Under the pieces are notes generated by a model. The model had not been told where the DNA came from. It saw nothing but the letters and a program-made list of their open reading frames with translations, and did no database searches. Below, piece by piece: positions 34,473 to 42,646 of a stretch of 64,000 bases of DNA. The DNA lies in NCBI RefSeq assembly GCF_016462545.1, contig NZ_JAEMTA010000022.1, positions 1 to 64,000 on the forward strand. Reading direction: 5' to 3'. Source of the DNA: Mycolicibacterium sp. (GTDB lineage: Bacteria > Actinomycetota > Actinomycetes > Mycobacteriales > Mycobacteriaceae). Numbering within the stretch: position 1 is the stretch's first letter; the number at the start of each line of letters is the position of its first letter. The translations under genes were made by a program, and so were the position numbers.

Positions 34473-36266
34473 ATGTTCGATCAGTTGGTGGCTTCGGCGA
34501 CAGGCGCATCCGGCGCCGCTGGGCTGGACGGGTGGACCCGGGTCGAATCCGCCTCCTGCGCCCGGCGGGTTGCCGCGATGGTCGACATGCTCGCCGTCGT
34601 GCACGCCGCCGACGGATCCGCCGAACGCGACCAATGGTGCCTGGACAACTGGTCGGCGGTGACCGCGCACATCGGGGCCGCAGCGCGGATCACCTCCGGT
34701 GCGGCCTCGGGCATGCTGCTCGTCGGGATCGCCCTGCGCGAACGCTTCCCGACGGTCGCCGGCCTGTTCTCGGCCGGGCTGATCTCCTACCCGCTGGTGC
34801 GGGCGATGGTGACGCGCTCCGCCAACGTCATCGACCCCGACGCTCTTCGCGCATTGGACGAGCAGCTGTCCTCGGCGTTTCAGGACTGCGAACCACTCTC
34901 GGTGGACAAGACCGAGAAGACCATCGACGCGATCATCGCCGACGTCGACCCGCTGGCGTTGCGCCGCCGCGAAGCCCAAGCCCGCGACCGCCGGGTGGAC
35001 ATCACCATCGAGGACGGCAGCGGACTGGCCACCCTGTTCTCGACACTGTTCGCCACCGACGCCCACGCCCTGGACCTCCGGTTGGACGCCCTGGCCGACA
35101 CCGTGTGCCCTTCTGATCCGCGCACCAAGGATCAACGCCGCGCGGATGCCTTCCACGCCCTGACCCACGGCGCCGACCGCCTGGCCTGCCTCTGCGGCAC
35201 CGACGACTGCCTCGCCGCCCTGAACCCGCCCTCCACCGGAGTGGTCATCTACGTCGTCACGCACCAGGACACCCTCGACGCGCGCCCCGAAACACCACCA
35301 CCGCCGCCGCCGCCCGACGAACCCCATGACGAGCCCGTCGCGCCCAGCGATGCAGAGGTCGCGCCCAGCGATGCCGAGGCCGAGGCCGACGCAGACTCCG
35401 AATCCCCCGCCCCTACGGCCGCACAGGACGCCGAGGCCGCGGTCGCCGCAGAGGACTCCGAACAGTCCGAGGCCGCCGAGTCCGATGCTCCTAACCCGTC
35501 TCCCACCGCCGCCGATCACGCACCACGCCTCGACGGCGTCCTGCCGTCAGCATTTACGAAGCCGTTGCGGGAGCAGACCCTGACCGAAGCCCTCACCGGG
35601 CTCACCGCCCTGGCTCCGGCGGTGCCCAGCACCATCCGCCCCGCGGCCATGATGGGTGGACAGTTCCTGCCCGGCGAGATCGCCCAACGCGCCGCCCTCG
35701 GCGCCACCATCACCACGATCCTCCACCCCGGCCAAGCCCCACCAGAACAGCGCTACACACCCTCGAAGAAACTGGCCGACTTCATCCGCGCCCGCGACAT
35801 GACGTGCCGCTTCCCGGGCTGCTGCGCGCCCGCCACCAACTGCGACATCGACCACACGATCCCGTGGCCCTACGGCCCCACCCAGGCCTCCAACCTCAAG
35901 GCACTATGCCGAAAACACCACTTGCTCAAGACATTCTGGGGCGGCGACGGCGGCTGGCGAGACCAGCAGTACCCGGATGGCACCGTCGAATGGCGCGCCC
36001 CCGACGGCCGAACACACCTCACCAGACCGGGCAGCCGACGACTGTTCCCCGAACTGTGCACACCCACCGCACCCACCATGGCGACCGGACCCGTGCCACC
36101 CGCCCACAACCCGGGACTCAAGATGCCGCGCCGCAAAACCACCCGCGCCCAAGACCGCGCCCACCGCATCGCCGAGGAACGCGAACTCAACCGCGCCGAC
36201 GCCGACGGGCACTTTGATCTTGAAATTGGGTTCGGTAGCAGAGGCGACGGTGTCTACTCGCCATGA
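34473..36266 (+). CDS. DUF222/HNH endonuclease domain protein (13E12 family)
   Basis: A 597-residue protein of the mycobacterial 13E12 family. An N-terminal DUF222 helical region (~1-270) is followed by an acidic linker with a run of seven prolines and repeated APSDAE units (~275-350), then a C-terminal HNH nuclease motif: CRFPGCCAPATNCDIDH, NLKALCRKHH. It is longer than most members because of the linker. These genes are often repeated and serve as prophage integration sites in mycobacteria, but no attachment duplication or integrase is visible here. The role is unknown. Confidence 0.88.
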   Translation: MFDQLVASATGASGAAGLDGWTRVESASCARRVAAMVDMLAVVHAADGSAERDQWCLDNWSAVTAHIGAAARITSGAASGMLLVGIALRERFPTVAGLFSAGLISYPLVRAMVTRSANVIDPDALRALDEQLSSAFQDCEPLSVDKTEKTIDAIIADVDPLALRRREAQARDRRVDITIEDGSGLATLFSTLFATDAHALDLRLDALADTVCPSDPRTKDQRRADAFHALTHGADRLACLCGTDDCLAALNPPSTGVVIYVVTHQDTLDARPETPPPPPPPDEPHDEPVAPSDAEVAPSDAEAEADADSESPAPTAAQDAEAAVAAEDSEQSEAAESDAPNPSPTAADHAPRLDGVLPSAFTKPLREQTLTEALTGLTALAPAVPSTIRPAAMMGGQFLPGEIAQRAALGATITTILHPGQAPPEQRYTPSKKLADFIRARDMTCRFPGCCAPATNCDIDHTIPWPYGPTQASNLKALCRKHHLLKTFWGGDGGWRDQQYPDGTVEWRAPDGRTHLTRPGSRRLFPELCTPTAPTMATGPVPPAHNPGLKMPRRKTTRAQDRAHRIAEERELNRADADGHFDLEIGFGSRGDGVYSP

Positions 36267-36311
36267 ACGCGCCGCCTGAACGGCAGCGAACCACACGGAG
36301 AGGAACACTTC

Positions 36312-36626
36312 ATGGTCAACACAGTCAAGCGAGCCCTCGCCGGTGCGCTGATCTCAGGCGTCGGCGCCGTCGCCACTCTGTGGATCGCCGCTTTGGCACC
36401 GGACGTCGCACCTTCCCAGGCCGACTCCCGGTGTGACCCGGTCTGCCATGGCACCTGGTGCCCGGGAGACCCCATCACCTACCAGGTCAAAGACTTGGCG
36501 GCCACGTGGGACCCCAACGTCTGCCACGAATTTCACCAGGTGTCCGGGCAACCGGGGGTGTACGCCGAGGGCCCGCTTCCGCCGGGCACGTTCGTCTGCC
36601 CGCCGTTCGCGTTCATGTGCCCCTGA
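36312..36626 (+). CDS. Small secreted cysteine-containing protein
   Basis: A 104-residue protein with an N-terminal signal (MVNTVKRALAGALISGVGAV, probable cleavage near SQADS). The mature ~65 residues contain six cysteines (RCDPVCHGTWCPGD, NVCHEF, FVCPPF and MCP), suggesting up to three disulfides. GGAGAGGAA precedes the ATG. No function is recognised. It lies 45 bp after the DUF222 gene and 5 bp before the end of the convergent SDR gene. Confidence 0.75.
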   Translation: MVNTVKRALAGALISGVGAVATLWIAALAPDVAPSQADSRCDPVCHGTWCPGDPITYQVKDLAATWDPNVCHEFHQVSGQPGVYAEGPLPPGTFVCPPFAFMCP

Positions 36627-36631
36627 GCGGC

Positions 36632-37375
36632 CTAGAACAGGTCCTTGTGCGGTACGTCGGTGACGAGACCGCCGTCGACCACGAACTCGCTGCCCGTCGC
36701 GTACGAGGACTCGTCACTAGCGAGGAACACGATGAACGTGGCGACCTCGTCGGACTGGCCAGGGCGCCCCAAGGGGGTGGTCACCATGTCGTCGGGGAAG
36801 TGCTTGGTCATCGGCGTGCGAATGAAGCCAGGGTGCAACGAGTTGACGCGAATGTTGTGCTTGCCCAGTTCGATCGCGGCCGACTTGGCCAGCCCGCGGA
36901 CCGCCCACTTCGACGCCACATACGGATGCACCATCGGCGCGCCGCGCAACCCTTCGATCGACGACACGTTGATGATCGATCCGCCACCCGCCGCCTTCAT
37001 GGCCTCGACCGAGGCCTGCATGCCGAGGAACGTGCCGATGAGGTTGACGTCGATGACCTTCTGAAACTTGGTCATGTCGAAGCTGCCGATCTTGCCGAGC
37101 GCGACGATTCCGGCGTTGTTCACCAGCACGTTGAGCTTCCCGAACTCGGCCAGGGCAAGGGCGACGGCGGCGTCCCACTGGTCGGCTTCGGTGACGTCGA
37201 GATGCACGTAGCGCGCGGACTCCCCGATCTCGTCGGCCAGGGCCTTGCCCTCGTCGTCGAGGATGTCACCGATGACCACTTTTGCGCCCTCGGCGACGAG
37301 CATCCGTGCGTGCGCGGCGCCCATCCCCCGTGCCCCGCCGCTGATCAGTGCAACTTTTTCATCCACGCGTCCCAT
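36632..37375 (-). CDS. Short-chain dehydrogenase, 3-alpha/20-beta-hydroxysteroid dehydrogenase type (FabG3-like)
   Basis: A 247-residue SDR with NAD-binding GGARGMG, structural NNAG and catalytic Ser, Tyr-x3-Lys in NVSSIEG and PYVASK. The overall sequence strongly resembles M. tuberculosis FabG3 (Rv2002), an NADH-dependent hydroxysteroid dehydrogenase: ARYVHLDVT, SIEGLRG and DESSYATGSEFVVDGG are shared. It is predicted to oxidise or reduce a steroid hydroxyl. A KstR-type site lies 34 bp upstream of the ATG, in the region shared with the divergent gene, supporting a sterol-metabolic role. Confidence 0.88.
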   Translation of the reverse strand: MGRVDEKVALISGGARGMGAAHARMLVAEGAKVVIGDILDDEGKALADEIGESARYVHLDVTEADQWDAAVALALAEFGKLNVLVNNAGIVALGKIGSFDMTKFQKVIDVNLIGTFLGMQASVEAMKAAGGGSIINVSSIEGLRGAPMVHPYVASKWAVRGLAKSAAIELGKHNIRVNSLHPGFIRTPMTKHFPDDMVTTPLGRPGQSDEVATFIVFLASDESSYATGSEFVVDGGLVTDVPHKDLF

Positions 37376-37408
37376 GACGGGTCAGGCTACCGTATGCGGT
37401 TCAGGAAC

Positions 37409-37422
37409 TAGAACCTGTTCCA
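37409..37422. promoter_or_regulatory. KstR-type operator
   Basis: TAGAACCTGTTCCA fits the KstR consensus TnnAACnnGTTnnA at all eight defined positions. It sits between the divergent SDR and NAD(P)-binding reductase genes, so one site could control both. Confidence 0.68.
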
Positions 37423-37474
37423 ATTCGGGGCGTCGGCCCGCATACTGCAGGGCGTCATACGTGAGGAGAAATCT

Positions 37475-38551
37475 ATGGCGATCCGCGTCGCGCTCATGGG
37501 CACCGGCAACTGCGGCAGTCTCGCACTCAAACAGTTGATCACCGATGCGCGCTTCGAACTCACCGGCGTGTGGGTCTCATCGGACGCAAAAGTGGGCAGG
37601 GACGCCGGCGAACTCGCAGGCCTCGACGTGTCGACGGGCATCATGGCGACCAACGACCTCGACGCGATCGTCGCCGCGAAGCCGGAGTGCGTCGTGTACT
37701 GCGCCATGGGTGACGTGCGACTGGTCGAGGCCATGGCGGACGTCCGCCTGCTACTTGCGGCGGGCATCAACGTGGTCGGCTCAGCGCCGGGCGTTCTGCA
37801 GTACCCATGGCAGGTGATCCCCGAGAAGTACATCGAACGCGTGGAAGCTGCTGCGCGGGAGGGTGATTCGAGCGTCTTCATCACCGGCGTGGACCCCGGG
37901 TTCGCGACCGACCTGCTGCCCTTTGCACTCGCCGGAACGTGTCAGAGCATCCAACAGATCCGCACGATGGAGATCGCCGACTACGCGACCTACGACGGCG
38001 TGACGGTGATGTTCGACGTCATGGGGTTCGGCAACGCGATCGGTGATTTCCCCATGCTGTTCCAGCCGGGTGTACTGAGCATCGCCTGGGGTACCGCGAT
38101 CAGACAGCTCGCCGCAGGCCTCGGGATCGAGGTCGACGAGATCCGAGATTCGGTCGAGCAGGAACCCGCACCAGAGGACCTCGACGTCGCTGCCGGGCAC
38201 ATCGCCAAGGGAACCGTTGCGGCACTTCGCTTTCAGATCGAGGGACTGGTCAAGGGCCAACCCGTCATCGTGGTCGAGCACGTCACGCGCCTGCGCGCGG
38301 ACCTGCGGCCAGACTGGGCACAGCCCGCGCATCCCGGCGGCTCATACCGAGTCGAGATCACCGGCGAACCGTCGTACGTCGCCGACATCGTCCCGACCAG
38401 CCGTGACGGCGGTGCGCCCTATGCCGCCATCCTCGCTGCTGCAGCGAGAATCGTGAACTCGATTCCCGACGTACTCGCCGCCGCACCAGGAATACGGACG
38501 ACGTTGGATCTGCCGTTGGTCACGGGTCGCGGCGTGGTGTCGACCGGTTGA
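37475..38551 (+). CDS. NAD(P)-binding dihydrodipicolinate-reductase-like protein
   Basis: A 358-residue protein with an N-terminal Rossmann fold (RVALMGTGNCGSLAL) like the DapB N-domain, followed by a long alpha/beta domain (VDPGFATDLLP, MDV-type MFDVMGFGNAIGDFP). It belongs to a family common in mycobacteria and named after dihydrodipicolinate reductase, but it lacks the lysine-pathway context and the true substrate is unknown. The ATG is preceded by GAGGAGAA. The KstR-type site 53 bp upstream and the divergent hydroxysteroid dehydrogenase suggest a part in sterol catabolism. Confidence 0.8.
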   Translation: MAIRVALMGTGNCGSLALKQLITDARFELTGVWVSSDAKVGRDAGELAGLDVSTGIMATNDLDAIVAAKPECVVYCAMGDVRLVEAMADVRLLLAAGINVVGSAPGVLQYPWQVIPEKYIERVEAAAREGDSSVFITGVDPGFATDLLPFALAGTCQSIQQIRTMEIADYATYDGVTVMFDVMGFGNAIGDFPMLFQPGVLSIAWGTAIRQLAAGLGIEVDEIRDSVEQEPAPEDLDVAAGHIAKGTVAALRFQIEGLVKGQPVIVVEHVTRLRADLRPDWAQPAHPGGSYRVEITGEPSYVADIVPTSRDGGAPYAAILAAAARIVNSIPDVLAAAPGIRTTLDLPLVTGRGVVSTG

Positions 38552-38554
38552 TCC

Positions 38555-39001
38555 TCAGCGCTTGCTGACGTTCGCCCACACGAGACGGACGGTGGTGCCG
38601 TCGGTCGAGGTGTGGATCGAGGCGCGATCCGATAGCGCCTTCATCAACGCGATGCCCCGGCCGCGACTGCGATCGTTGGGCGTCGGGGTGACGGTCCGCC
38701 ACAGCCCATGATCCGCAACGATGACGGTGAGTGTCGACTCGTGTGGATCGTGGGTCGCTCGGACATCCATGGTCCCCGTCAAGCCCGTGGACACGTAGGC
38801 GAATTCAGCAGCGTTGGCAAGGGCTTCGTAGGTAGCGAGCGCCATATCGCCAGCACGGTACCGGTCGAGCACGAAGGAATCACCCAGCCATTGAGTGAAC
38901 TCGTCGCGGGTGTGGGCAGCATGACGGGCGTCAGCGGCCACGCGGGCGCGCTCGAAGCTATCGGCGTAGGTGACGTGTGACGTCGCAATCGATTCGGTCA
39001 T
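38555..39001 (-). CDS. RsbW-like ATP-binding (anti-sigma) protein
   Basis: A 148-residue GHKL ATPase-fold protein. The N box is YEALANAAEFAY, a G1-like DHGLW follows, and the G2 box is GRGIALMKAL, as in RsbW/SpoIIAB-type serine kinases that act as anti-sigma factors. It lies downstream of a STAS-domain gene on the same strand with 42 bp between, an arrangement typical of partner-switching pairs. No sigma-factor gene is next to it, so the target is unknown. Confidence 0.85.
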   Translation of the reverse strand: MTESIATSHVTYADSFERARVAADARHAAHTRDEFTQWLGDSFVLDRYRAGDMALATYEALANAAEFAYVSTGLTGTMDVRATHDPHESTLTVIVADHGLWRTVTPTPNDRSRGRGIALMKALSDRASIHTSTDGTTVRLVWANVSKR

Positions 39002-39043
39002 GGCATGGGAGTGGTACCCAGTAGATCGACCGACTATGCGTAT

Positions 39044-39433
39044 CTAGGCCGACAGAGCGGCGAGCGCCTCGTCAAGCGTGGAATGGAGCGGCACGATGTC
39101 GGCGATGCCCACCAGCTTGAGGGGCCGGCTGGTGGCAGGTCCCTCGGCGACGATGTGGATGTCGACGCCTTCCGGTGCCGCGTCGTGCGCTGCGACGAGC
39201 ACCCCCATGCCGGCCGAGGCCAGGAACTCGACGTCGGTGAAGTCCACGACGATGCTCTCGGGGGACTTCGCGAGCGATGCCTTGATCGCTTCCTCAAGCT
39301 GGGGTGCGGTGATCATGTCGACGACGCCTGAAGTGGCGATGACGGCGACCTTCCCGATCCATCGTTCGTTGACTACGCAGGTCGATCCGGATGCCGTAGG
39401 GGTGCCGTCGGTCGATTCCCGTTGTTCGTTCAA
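39044..39433 (-). CDS. STAS-domain anti-anti-sigma factor
   Basis: A 129-residue protein with an RsbV/SpoIIAA-type STAS domain: VVDFTDVEFLASAGMGVL carries the Ser that is normally phosphorylated by the partner kinase. The N-terminal ~25 residues are polar and probably disordered. The start appears to be TTG at 39433, but no good ribosome binding site is seen and the true start could be a little downstream. Dephosphorylated protein should bind the RsbW-like product of the next gene and free its sigma factor. Confidence 0.83.
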   Translation of the reverse strand: MNEQRESTDGTPTASGSTCVVNERWIGKVAVIATSGVVDMITAPQLEEAIKASLAKSPESIVVDFTDVEFLASAGMGVLVAAHDAAPEGVDIHIVAEGPATSRPLKLVGIADIVPLHSTLDEALAALSA

Positions 39434-39699
39434 AGCCCGTCTTCCATGTCTAACCGCATCGAAGAAATGCAGTCGCCGTGATTCTCCTCCGCCTAAGGCT
39501 CTGGCTGAACCTGCGCGAATTCGAAACCGCCGAGGTCGAACCTATCCGATGGCGGCGTCATCCTCCCCATCAGCGGGGTTGTTGCCCTTCTAGGATGTCA
39601 TCTAGCGGTAACACGGCCAGCGCCGCGGTCCACTCTGGGTGATGCTGCAATGGATACCGAGGCGTGCAAACCGTCGCCATCAGCGTCACCAGGAGCGAA

Positions 39700-40473
39700 A
39701 TGAACCGGGATGCGCCCGTGGCACGCCAACTCGACGAGATTGCGTCGGGTCCGCAGGGTCGACAGGTCGGAGCCTTCTTCGACCTGGACGGCACGCTCGT
39801 CTCGGGCTTCACGGCGACGGTGCACGCGGGCCACCGAATTCATGCCCGACAGGCCAGCATCGGGGAGGTCATCGGGGTTCTCGAGGCCTCGCTGCGCTAC
39901 CGGCTGGGCCGCATGGAGTTCGAGCGGCTCGTCGTGCGAGCGGCCGGATATCTGAGGGGCGACTCGCTCGACGAACTCGACGCCCTCGGCGATTACCTCT
40001 TCCGCCGCCACATCGAGACGCGGGTGTTCACGCGGATGCAGGACGTCGTGCGCGCCCATCAGGATCGCGGCCACACGGTCGTGCTCAGTTCCTCCGCCCT
40101 CACGATCCATGCCGAACCGGTGGCGCGCTTCCTTGGCATCGACGGTGTCATCTGCAACCAGTTCGAGGTGGACGACCAGCGCCGGTTGACCGGTGGAATC
40201 GTGGCGCCGATCATTTGGGGCCCCAGCAAGGCCGAGGCCGTGACGCGGTTCGCCGAGGGGCGCGGTGTCGACTTGCGCGGCAGCTACTTCTACGCCGATG
40301 GTGACGAGGACGCCGCCCTGATGCGGGTGATCGGCCATCCCCGGCCGGTCAATCCGCGGGCCGGCCTGGCGGCCGAGGCGCTCCGCAGCGGTTGGCCGGT
40401 GTTGACGGTGGGGGACGCTACCGCGCGTCGGAGCCCGGTGGCGGTGCTGCGGCGGCTCGCCGGGAGTCGATGA
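39700..40473 (+). CDS. HAD-IB family phosphatase
   Basis: A 257-residue HAD-superfamily IB hydrolase (SerB-like branch). Motif I is FFDLDGTLVSG, motif II VLSSSALT, motif III a Lys in GPSKAEAV and motif IV YFYADGDEDAALM, giving a complete Asp-based phosphatase site. In mycobacteria similar domains are linked to lysophospholipid acyltransferases, but here it stands alone. ATG 39700 is chosen because AGGAG lies just upstream; the frame also has GTG at 39664. The 3' end overlaps the convergent ferredoxin gene by 56 bp. Confidence 0.85.
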   Translation: MNRDAPVARQLDEIASGPQGRQVGAFFDLDGTLVSGFTATVHAGHRIHARQASIGEVIGVLEASLRYRLGRMEFERLVVRAAGYLRGDSLDELDALGDYLFRRHIETRVFTRMQDVVRAHQDRGHTVVLSSSALTIHAEPVARFLGIDGVICNQFEVDDQRRLTGGIVAPIIWGPSKAEAVTRFAEGRGVDLRGSYFYADGDEDAALMRVIGHPRPVNPRAGLAAEALRSGWPVLTVGDATARRSPVAVLRRLAGSR

Positions 40474-40615
40474 TCGCCCGCACGGTGCGGCGACAGCGTC
40501 CACACTCGCTACCCGCGCCGCACGCCTCGGCGACGTCCTTCGACGTCTGAGCGCCGGCGGACACTGCGTCGGCCACGGCCTGGTTGGTGACCCCCACGCA
40601 GAGGCAGACGTACAT
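40418..40615 (-). CDS. Bacterioferritin-associated ferredoxin (Bfd)-like [2Fe-2S] protein
   Basis: A 65-residue protein of the BFD-like [2Fe-2S] family. The cluster ligands are CLC near the N-terminus (MYVCLCVGVT) and CGRC ~30 residues later (GSECGRCRR). In other bacteria Bfd reduces and mobilises iron from bacterioferritin. No bfr gene is near. Its ATG overlaps the stop of the preceding gene (TGATG), so it is translationally coupled to an unrelated-looking duplicated-domain protein. The C-terminal tail overlaps the HAD gene. Confidence 0.88.
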   Translation of the reverse strand: MYVCLCVGVTNQAVADAVSAGAQTSKDVAEACGAGSECGRCRRTVRAIIDSRRAAAAPPPGSDAR

Positions 40616-41244
40616 CAGCGGGTGTCACCGATGCGGAGCATGGTCTGGAACCGGCCGACGAACACGGGAGGGTAGGCACCGATGCCGGCCTTGGTCAGCC
40701 ACTCGGCCGCCAGCTCGGAGTCGCTCAGCCAGTGCTGCGCGTGGTCCTCGTCGTCGATCTGCAGCAGCATCATCACCTCGAGCGGATTGTCGAAGGCGCT
40801 GAAGGTCGTCACTTTCCGCACACCCGCGATGCGCATGCCGTCGCTGGTCTCCCGGATGTGGCGACCCAGGGTCTCGAGGTCGTCGACCGGCGTCACCACC
40901 GACACCATCACCTCGGGGACGGTGGTGGCGGCCTCCGGACTGAGCTCCAGCCGCTCGACGAGTTCACCGGCGAACACGGCCGGGATGTCGTCGACGCCCA
41001 CCGCGTCGAACCATTCGAAGAAGACGCGGGACCGGAGCAGGTCGAGGACCGGTTCGCGAGCGTGTACGGCGATCATCACCAACACCCGCTCGGGGTCGGT
41101 GGTCGACGCATAGACCAGCACGTGATGAGCCCCGAGGTCTACGAGCGCGTCCCTCCTACGCTCGAGCAGCGGTCCGACGCGCTCGGGATGCGACACCCGG
41201 TAGTCGGATGCCAGGACGAGCGAGTGGGTGAGCCAGTGCGTCAC
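40615..41244 (-). CDS. Protein with two related ~50-residue halves, function unknown
   Basis: A 209-residue protein that I cannot assign to a known function. It contains an internal duplication: LVMIAVH...EWFDAVG.....AVFAGE and VMMLLQI...EWLTKAGI....PVFVGR align over ~50 residues, suggesting two ferredoxin-like alpha+beta units as in dimeric barrel proteins. GTG 41244 is preferred as start because GGAGGG lies just upstream; the frame continues to an ATG at 41346. It is coupled to the Bfd-like ferredoxin gene, and a KstR-type site lies 119 bp upstream in the divergent promoter region. Confidence 0.72.
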   Translation of the reverse strand: MTHWLTHSLVLASDYRVSHPERVGPLLERRRDALVDLGAHHVLVYASTTDPERVLVMIAVHAREPVLDLLRSRVFFEWFDAVGVDDIPAVFAGELVERLELSPEAATTVPEVMVSVVTPVDDLETLGRHIRETSDGMRIAGVRKVTTFSAFDNPLEVMMLLQIDDEDHAQHWLSDSELAAEWLTKAGIGAYPPVFVGRFQTMLRIGDTR

Positions 41245-41362
41245 GGCGGTGCCCTCCGGCGACACGATCGGGTGGTGATGGCGTTCTCGCTGGATGACGA
41301 GTGCGCGATCGATCGTACGGATTGTGCCCAGTTGCCAACGCCGCATGGCGTAAGTACTAAAC

Positions 41363-41376
41363 TAGAACACGTTCCA
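41363..41376. promoter_or_regulatory. KstR-type operator
   Basis: TAGAACACGTTCCA matches TnnAACnnGTTnnA completely and carries the central AACACGTT of known mycobacterial KstR sites. It is 44 bp upstream of the nitronate monooxygenase ATG, in the region shared with the divergent bfd operon. Confidence 0.75.
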
Positions 41377-41420
41377 GTTCGCCTCTTGCGATCAGTCCTT
41401 ACTTCGAGGAGCAACCCGGC

Positions 41421-42554
41421 ATGCACACTCCCCTCTGCGATCAACTCGGCATCGAGTTCCCGATCTTCGCGTTCACCCACTGTCGAGACGTCGTCGTGGC
41501 CGTCAGCAAGGCGGGAGGCTTCGGAGTTCTCGGTGCAGTGGGTTTCACGCCAGAGCAACTCGAGATCGAGCTCAATTGGATCGATGCGCACATCGGCGAT
41601 CACACCTACGGCGTCGACATCGTCATCCCGAACAAGTACGAGGGCATGGACTCCAACCTGTCCGCCGATGAACTGACGAAGATGCTGGTCGACATGGTGC
41701 CTCAGGAGCACCTCGACTTCGCCAAGAAGATCCTCACCGATCACGGCGTCCCGCTCACGGCTGAGGACAACGAGAGCACTCTGCAATTGCTCGGGTGGAC
41801 CGAGGCCACGGCCACCCCGCAGGTCGAGGTGGCGCTCAAGCACCCGAAGATGACGCTGATCGCGAACGCCCTCGGAACGCCGCCCCGGGACATGATCGAG
41901 CACATCCACGCCGAGGGTCGCAAGGTCGCCGCACTGTGTGGGTCGCCCAGCCAGGCGCGCAAGCACGCCGACGCCGGCATCGACATCATCATCGCCCAGG
42001 GTGGCGAGGCGGGCGGTCACTCAGGCGAAATCGGATCGATCGTGCTGTGGCCGCAGGTGGTCAAGGAGGTGGCACCCATCCCGGTGCTGGCCGCAGGCGG
42101 CATCGGAAGCGGACAGCAGATCGCTGCGGCACTGGCGCTCGGCGCGCAGGGCGCCTGGACCGGCTCGCAGTGGCTGATGGTCGAGGAGGCCGAGAACACC
42201 CCGGTGCAGCAAGCCGCCTACGTCAAGGCGGGCAGCCGCGACACCGTTCGAAGTCGTTCGTTCACCGGCAAGCCGGCGCGCATGCTGAAGAACGACTGGA
42301 CCGACGCCTGGGAGAACCCGGACAACCCCAAGCCATTGGGGATGCCGCTGCAGTTCATGGTCTCCGGACTCGCGGTGGCCGCCACGAACAAGTACCCCAA
42401 CGAAACCGTCGACGTCGCGTTCAATCCGGTTGGTCAGGTAGTCGGCCAATTCGAGAAGGTCGAGAAGACCTCGGCGGTCATCGAGCGGTGGGTCCAGGAG
42501 TACCTCGAGGCCGCGGGCACGCTCAACGCGCTGAACGAGGCAGCGGGCGTCTAG
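41421..42554 (+). CDS. Nitronate monooxygenase family flavoprotein
   Basis: A 377-residue FMN-binding TIM-barrel protein of the nitronate monooxygenase/2-nitropropane dioxygenase family. Recognised features are the N-terminal SKAGGFGVLGA loop, IIAQGGEAGGHSG with the conserved His and Gly, and the phosphate-binding ILAAGGIGSG-like PVLAAGGIGSGQQIAAAL. Members oxidise nitronates or act as ene-type oxidoreductases; related enzymes appear in steroid degradation. A perfect KstR-type operator in front supports that link here. The gene ends in a strong hairpin terminator. Confidence 0.88.
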   Translation: MHTPLCDQLGIEFPIFAFTHCRDVVVAVSKAGGFGVLGAVGFTPEQLEIELNWIDAHIGDHTYGVDIVIPNKYEGMDSNLSADELTKMLVDMVPQEHLDFAKKILTDHGVPLTAEDNESTLQLLGWTEATATPQVEVALKHPKMTLIANALGTPPRDMIEHIHAEGRKVAALCGSPSQARKHADAGIDIIIAQGGEAGGHSGEIGSIVLWPQVVKEVAPIPVLAAGGIGSGQQIAAALALGAQGAWTGSQWLMVEEAENTPVQQAAYVKAGSRDTVRSRSFTGKPARMLKNDWTDAWENPDNPKPLGMPLQFMVSGLAVAATNKYPNETVDVAFNPVGQVVGQFEKVEKTSAVIERWVQEYLEAAGTLNALNEAAGV

Positions 42555-42569
42555 ACGCGACAAGTCCGC

Positions 42570-42604
42570 AAAGGGCCCTCATTCCGCGCGAATGAGGGCC
42601 TTTT
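42570..42604 (+). terminator. Intrinsic-type terminator after nitronate monooxygenase
   Basis: An 11-bp perfect stem (GGCCCTCATTC with its complement) closes a CGCGC loop and is followed by TTTT, with AAA on the 5' side extending the stem. It begins 16 bp after the stop codon. This is one of the few classical terminators in the window. Confidence 0.85.
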
Positions 42605-42626
42605 ACGTCCGTACGGGCGTGGTCGC

Positions 42627-42646
42627 TATGTATGATGCTCTACATA
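42627..42646. promoter_or_regulatory. Palindromic operator abutting the tetR start
   Basis: The inverted repeat TATGTA-8 bp-TACATA ends directly at the ATG of the TetR gene. Location and symmetry suggest autoregulation of the tetR-molybdopterin oxidoreductase operon. Confidence 0.55.

Noticed and set aside
34473..36266. DUF222/HNH gene as evidence for a prophage or insertion element
   Set aside because: No integrase, transposase, terminal repeat or duplicated attachment site is visible around it.
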